Source: Oscillospiraceae bacterium (GTDB taxonomy: Bacteria; Bacillota; Clostridia; Oscillospirales; Ruminococcaceae). Taken from it: DNA of 7,106 nt. Positions within the stretch are counted from its first letter, which is position 1. Every line of letters begins with the position of its first letter. Under the pieces are notes generated by a model. The model ran no database searches. It was not told where the DNA came from and was given only the letters and a program-made list of their open reading frames with translations. This document shows positions 4,178 through 7,106 of this stretch, one piece after another. Made by a program: the position numbers and the translations under genes. The stretch spans positions 1 through 7,106 of the forward strand of contig JAFPPJ010000262.1 of the NCBI GenBank assembly GCA_017410745.1, given 5' to 3'.

Positions 4178-5257
4178 ATGGATCAGCAGATGAATTACGG
4201 GAGTCCTCCCGAACAGGCTATGGAGCCTGTGATGCTCAAAAGGAAGATAAAGCACTCATACAACACTGCAGGTATTGCAATGATACTGCAGCTGCTCATA
4301 GTGCTCGGCGTGTCGCTCATAGCAGGAGTTGTGGTAAGCTCCGGCATCACGGCAAGGATAATGCAGGAAAATCCCGGTATCTCACAGGCCGAGCTCATGC
4401 AGAAGGCACAGGAGGCAGGAGCGGCGAATGCACAGGATCCCTTCTTTGCCAATGTGGTGAATACTATCGGATACCTTTTCGGCAACATAGGCACATTCCT
4501 TATCATGATAGCTGCACTCAAGGCGTTCAAGGCCAAGGAGGTCTTCTCCGCACCGAGAAAGGCACCCTTTGCAGTGGGCGGTGTTATCGGCATACTCGCA
4601 CTCCAGGGACTGTCTATAGTCATCCAGGGCGTTATCGAATCTGTCACACAGATGACGGGCGTGAGTGAGAACATGCAGACCATGACCACGTTCAACGGTG
4701 ACCCGAAGCTCACAGCGCTCATATTCTTCTACTTCGTTATAGTAGCGCCTGTTACCGAAGAGCTCCTTTGCAGAGGCTTCGTGCTCAACGCGCTCGCACC
4801 CATTGACCGCAGGTTCGCGCTCTATGCAAGCTCCATACTCTTCGGACTTATGCACGGCAACTTCAATCAGATATTCAACGGATTCCTGCTCGGTCTCCTG
4901 CTCGGTTATCTCACACTCAAGACCGGCTCCATCTTCTTCTCCATCGCTGCACATATGCTCGCTAACCTCAATGCGATGGGCATGCAGTACTTATTCGCCT
5001 ACAAGACCGACAACACCACCGCGATGCTCATATACGCTGCTATAGTAAGCGTTATCGGTCTGGTATGCCTTGTGATATTCATCAAGAAGAACGGCAAGGT
5101 AAACACCGACACAGACACCGTGACAAGCTACATGATAGACGTACCCGACAAGAAGGGCCTGACATGGAAGGCATTTTTCACCTCTCCTGCTGTCATCGCA
5201 GTAGCAGTAATATACATAATCGTTGCGATCGTGAGCGTAAACTCGATAGCAGGCTGA
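4178..5257 (+). CDS. CPBP (Rce1/Abi) family intramembrane metalloprotease homologue (359 aa)
   Basis: Multi-pass membrane protein of the CPBP family, homologous to the eukaryotic CAAX prenyl protease Rce1. Bacterial members often work in bacteriocin self-immunity or maturation. All conserved motifs are intact: E194-E195-x-x-x-R199 (TEELLCR), F222-x-x-x-H226 (FGLMHG) and H259-x-x-x-N263 (HMLAN). The N-terminus is hydrophilic (MDQQMNYGSPPEQ), followed by a first TM (about 30-55), a loop rich in Ala/Glu/Gln (61-90), and further helices through about 303. After the catalytic core a polar segment (NTDTDTVTSYMIDVPDKKG) leads to one extra C-terminal TM (about 336-357), so the protein is longer than a minimal CPBP domain. 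The ATG at 4178 is chosen because GGGGGT (4165-4170) lies 7 nt before it; an in-frame ATG at 4163 would add five residues. It is followed 12 nt later by the ABC ATPase gene. Confidence 0.9.
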   Translation: MDQQMNYGSPPEQAMEPVMLKRKIKHSYNTAGIAMILQLLIVLGVSLIAGVVVSSGITARIMQENPGISQAELMQKAQEAGAANAQDPFFANVVNTIGYLFGNIGTFLIMIAALKAFKAKEVFSAPRKAPFAVGGVIGILALQGLSIVIQGVIESVTQMTGVSENMQTMTTFNGDPKLTALIFFYFVIVAPVTEELLCRGFVLNALAPIDRRFALYASSILFGLMHGNFNQIFNGFLLGLLLGYLTLKTGSIFFSIAAHMLANLNAMGMQYLFAYKTDNTTAMLIYAAIVSVIGLVCLVIFIKKNGKVNTDTDTVTSYMIDVPDKKGLTWKAFFTSPAVIAVAVIYIIVAIVSVNSIAG

Positions 5258-5269
5258 TGCGGAGGACAT

Positions 5270-6013
5270 ATGGTACTTGAAGTAAAGGGGCTCACAAAGT
5301 CCTATAAAAAGGGAGTAAATGCTGTAGACGGCATATCCTTTGAGATAAATGAGGGCGAGATATTCGCCCTCATAGGCCCGAACGGCGCCGGCAAGACAAC
5401 GACGATAAGAATGATATCCACGCTCCTCTCGCCTACCGACGGCGACGCAGTGGTATCAGGCCACAGCATACGCAAGGATCCTGCGAAGGTGCGCGAATCC
5501 ATAACATATCTGCCCGATGAGGCAGGCGCATACAAGACCATGAAGGGCATAGACTATCTCTATTTCATGGCAGGCCTGTTCTCTGCGGACAAGGCTCAGG
5601 TGGATGAATATGTGAAGCGCGCGGTGGAAATGTGCGGTCTCGGAGACAGGCTCGAGGAGAAGATAAATTCCTATTCCCGCGGCATGACAAGAAAGCTGCT
5701 GCTTTCCCGTGCGGTCATGACAAGACCTAAGCTGGCGATACTTGACGAGGCTACATCCGGTCTTGATGTAATAAATGCCCTCGACATAAGGAAGACCATC
5801 AAGAGACTGTCAAGGGAAGAGGGCATGAGCTTCCTGCTGTCATCCCACAATATGCTCGAGATAGAGCAGATAAGCGACAGGGTAGGCATCATTGCTGAGG
5901 GACATCTGCTCGCTGTGGGCACGATCGCCGATCTCGAGGAGAAGTTCGGGGCAGCAAATCTGGAGGAAGTATTTGAAAGGGTGGTATCGGATGAAGTTCG
6001 GAAATCTTCTTAA
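5270..6013 (+). CDS. ABC transporter ATPase subunit (NatA/drug-export type, 247 aa)
   Basis: Cytosolic nucleotide-binding subunit that powers the ABC-2 permease encoded next. GGAGG (5261-5265) lies 4 nt before the ATG. Motifs: Walker A GPNGAGKT (36-43), signature region SYSRGMTRK (134-142), Walker B LAILDE (155-160), D-loop SGLD (163-166) and switch histidine H193 (SSHN). The signature is degenerate (SRGMT instead of LSGGQ), and the Q-loop has LPDE with aspartate where glutamine is usual. Both changes are seen in NatA/CcmA-like exporters that have acidic residues at this position. The C-terminus (from about 212) carries the short regulatory tail GTIADLEEKFGAANLEEVF. It is co-transcribed with the CPBP gene 12 nt upstream, and its last 23 nt overlap the permease gene. 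The substrate cannot be read from the sequence; sodium, drugs or antimicrobial peptides are all possible. Confidence 0.95.
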   Translation: MVLEVKGLTKSYKKGVNAVDGISFEINEGEIFALIGPNGAGKTTTIRMISTLLSPTDGDAVVSGHSIRKDPAKVRESITYLPDEAGAYKTMKGIDYLYFMAGLFSADKAQVDEYVKRAVEMCGLGDRLEEKINSYSRGMTRKLLLSRAVMTRPKLAILDEATSGLDVINALDIRKTIKRLSREEGMSFLLSSHNMLEIEQISDRVGIIAEGHLLAVGTIADLEEKFGAANLEEVFERVVSDEVRKSS

Positions 6014-7106
6014 AAAGGAGCTTTCGCAGCTTCTGACGAAGCAGGCGATAATATCCATGATAGTCACATGCACTATGCTGATGGTTATCGGCAAGGTAGT
6101 CGGCAGCGCGCGCACGAATGCAGAGGAGTCATCGCAGAATATGTCCATCCTCTCTCTTGACAACAGTCAGTTCGTATCGGAGATGGTGGAAAAGCTCCCC
6201 GATTACGGCGTGACCGCAAAGATGATAAGTGCAGACGGATACAACGGTGATGCATACACCGTAATGCAGAAGAATGAGCTCAAGACGCTGCTCATCATAC
6301 CCGCAGACTTCACACAGAAGGCAGAGAACGGCGAAAAGCCCGAGCTGCAGGTATACACCGAGATAGGCGGCACAGGCCTCACCAACATGGTGGAGGATAT
6401 GACAGGTGCCGGCACACAGGCGATTGAAGACTATCTGAGCGACTATGTGAAGCATGACAAGCTTGGCATATCCGATGAGGATACCGAGCTCATGAACGAC
6501 CCTGCCGTCACGGTGGACTTCACCATAGCAAACGGCAGGACTGCAAGGATAGCGCCCGAGTCGGTGCAGGGCATAATGATGTCGCTGAACATGATACTGC
6601 CTATGGCTATATTCTTCCTGCTGGTGATGGCATCGACGATGATCATGACCGCCATATCCACGGAAAAGATAGACAAGACCCTTGAGACGCTGCTCTCATC
6701 CCCTGTGTCAAGGCTCAGCGTACTGCTCAGCAAGATGCTGGCTGCTGTGATCGTGGCACTGCTCAACTCCCTCGTGATGAGCGTCGGCTTCGTATTCTAC
6801 ATGCTCGGCTTCACGGGAGACATGGCTAAGGAAATGGTCATGGAGATGAACACTCCTGCCGGCACTATGGATGTTACACAGTCGGATATACTCAATCTGC
6901 CGCAGGCGCTCGCACAGCTCGGTATGTCAATGTCCGCAGGCACGTTCCTGCTCATAGGACTTGAGCTGTTCCTGGGCATCGCGATAGGATTGTTCGCATC
7001 CATGATAATCGGTGCTATGGCTACCGATGCACAGTCTCTGGGCACGCTGACACTTCCTATGATGTTCCTTGTAATGATACCCTTTATGGCGACTATGTTC
7101 TCGGAC
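5991..7106 (+). CDS. ABC-2 type permease (NatB-like), 3' partial
   Basis: Membrane subunit partnering the preceding ATPase. The frame is open from ATG 5991 to the end of the window (372 residues), so the C-terminus is missing. The start overlaps the ATPase gene by 23 nt, with AAGGGTGG (5977-5984) upstream. TM1 (about 18-38) is followed by a large extracytoplasmic domain (about 40-195) rich in acidic and polar residues, as in NatB/YhaP-type permeases. TM2 (about 197-220) leads to the cytoplasmic coupling segment EKIDKTLETLLSSPVSR (225-241), the family hallmark that contacts the ATPase. TM3 is about 245-272. A Met-rich outside loop and two more helices (about 316-344 and 350 onward) follow before truncation. 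The operon with a CPBP protein suggests export of, or defence against, a peptide or envelope-active compound; this is inference. Confidence 0.9.
   Translation, partial: MKFGNLLKKELSQLLTKQAIISMIVTCTMLMVIGKVVGSARTNAEESSQNMSILSLDNSQFVSEMVEKLPDYGVTAKMISADGYNGDAYTVMQKNELKTLLIIPADFTQKAENGEKPELQVYTEIGGTGLTNMVEDMTGAGTQAIEDYLSDYVKHDKLGISDEDTELMNDPAVTVDFTIANGRTARIAPESVQGIMMSLNMILPMAIFFLLVMASTMIMTAISTEKIDKTLETLLSSPVSRLSVLLSKMLAAVIVALLNSLVMSVGFVFYMLGFTGDMAKEMVMEMNTPAGTMDVTQSDILNLPQALAQLGMSMSAGTFLLIGLELFLGIAIGLFASMIIGAMATDAQSLGTLTLPMMFLVMIPFMATMFSD

Noticed and set aside
3902..4255. Minus-strand ORF through the 25-bp repeats.
   Set aside because: The repeat length is not a multiple of three, so the reading changes from copy to copy. 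It overlaps the DUF2812 and CPBP coding ends and lacks an RBS.
4382..4954. Long minus-strand ORF of 190 residues.
   Set aside because: It lies wholly inside the CPBP gene, whose catalytic motifs and codon pattern prove the + strand is coding. The translation is low-complexity Glu/Cys/His-rich, typical of an antisense shadow.

Overview
The window looks like chromosome from a low-to-moderate GC Firmicute of the Clostridia, most likely an Oscillospiraceae/Ruminococcus-type organism. The reasons are canonical AGGAGG ribosome binding sites, sigma-A promoters with extended -10 (TGn) elements, heavy use of ATA for isoleucine, and a PadR plus DUF2812 pair. The genus is inferred from style, not proven. 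All genes supported here are on the + strand.

Layout. (1) 1-825: 3' part of an agmatinase (speB) followed by a hairpin terminator. (2) 826-1321: a self-contained unit for a 59-residue protein of unknown function. It has a stem-loop, three 11-bp direct repeats, an extended -10 promoter, a consensus RBS, the ORF at 1055-1234 and a strong intrinsic terminator. (3) 1322-3975: a five-gene operon behind a near-consensus promoter at 1448-1476 that is covered by a tandem array of about 15 bp. The genes are two tiny membrane proteins, a membrane-anchored protein with a small beta-rich C-terminal domain, a PadR-family repressor, and a four-TM protein with two DUF2812 modules. (4) 3975-4079: four 25-bp tandem repeats, each with a GC-rich hairpin, starting on the last base of the DUF2812 stop codon. 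(5) 4100 to the end: an operon with a CPBP-family (Rce1/Abi) intramembrane protease homologue, an ABC ATPase and a truncated ABC-2 permease.

How the parts fit. The PadR protein probably controls its own operon through the 15-bp array. The CPBP/ABC operon and the 59-residue gene appear to be co-regulated. Both promoters carry TTYTAATC-type direct repeats with an 11-bp period, placed at exactly the same distance (40 bp) from an extended -10 (TGG-TAKAAT), and 22 of 29 positions match across the repeat region. This is the usual geometry for an OmpR/PhoB-type response regulator. It suggests a cell-envelope or peptide-stress regulon that includes a small peptide, a membrane protease and an exporter. 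No RNA gene, insertion sequence or CRISPR array was seen. The only gene-free stretch over 300 nt (1235-1559) holds a hairpin, a terminator, about 125 nt with nothing assigned, the promoter and the 15-bp array.
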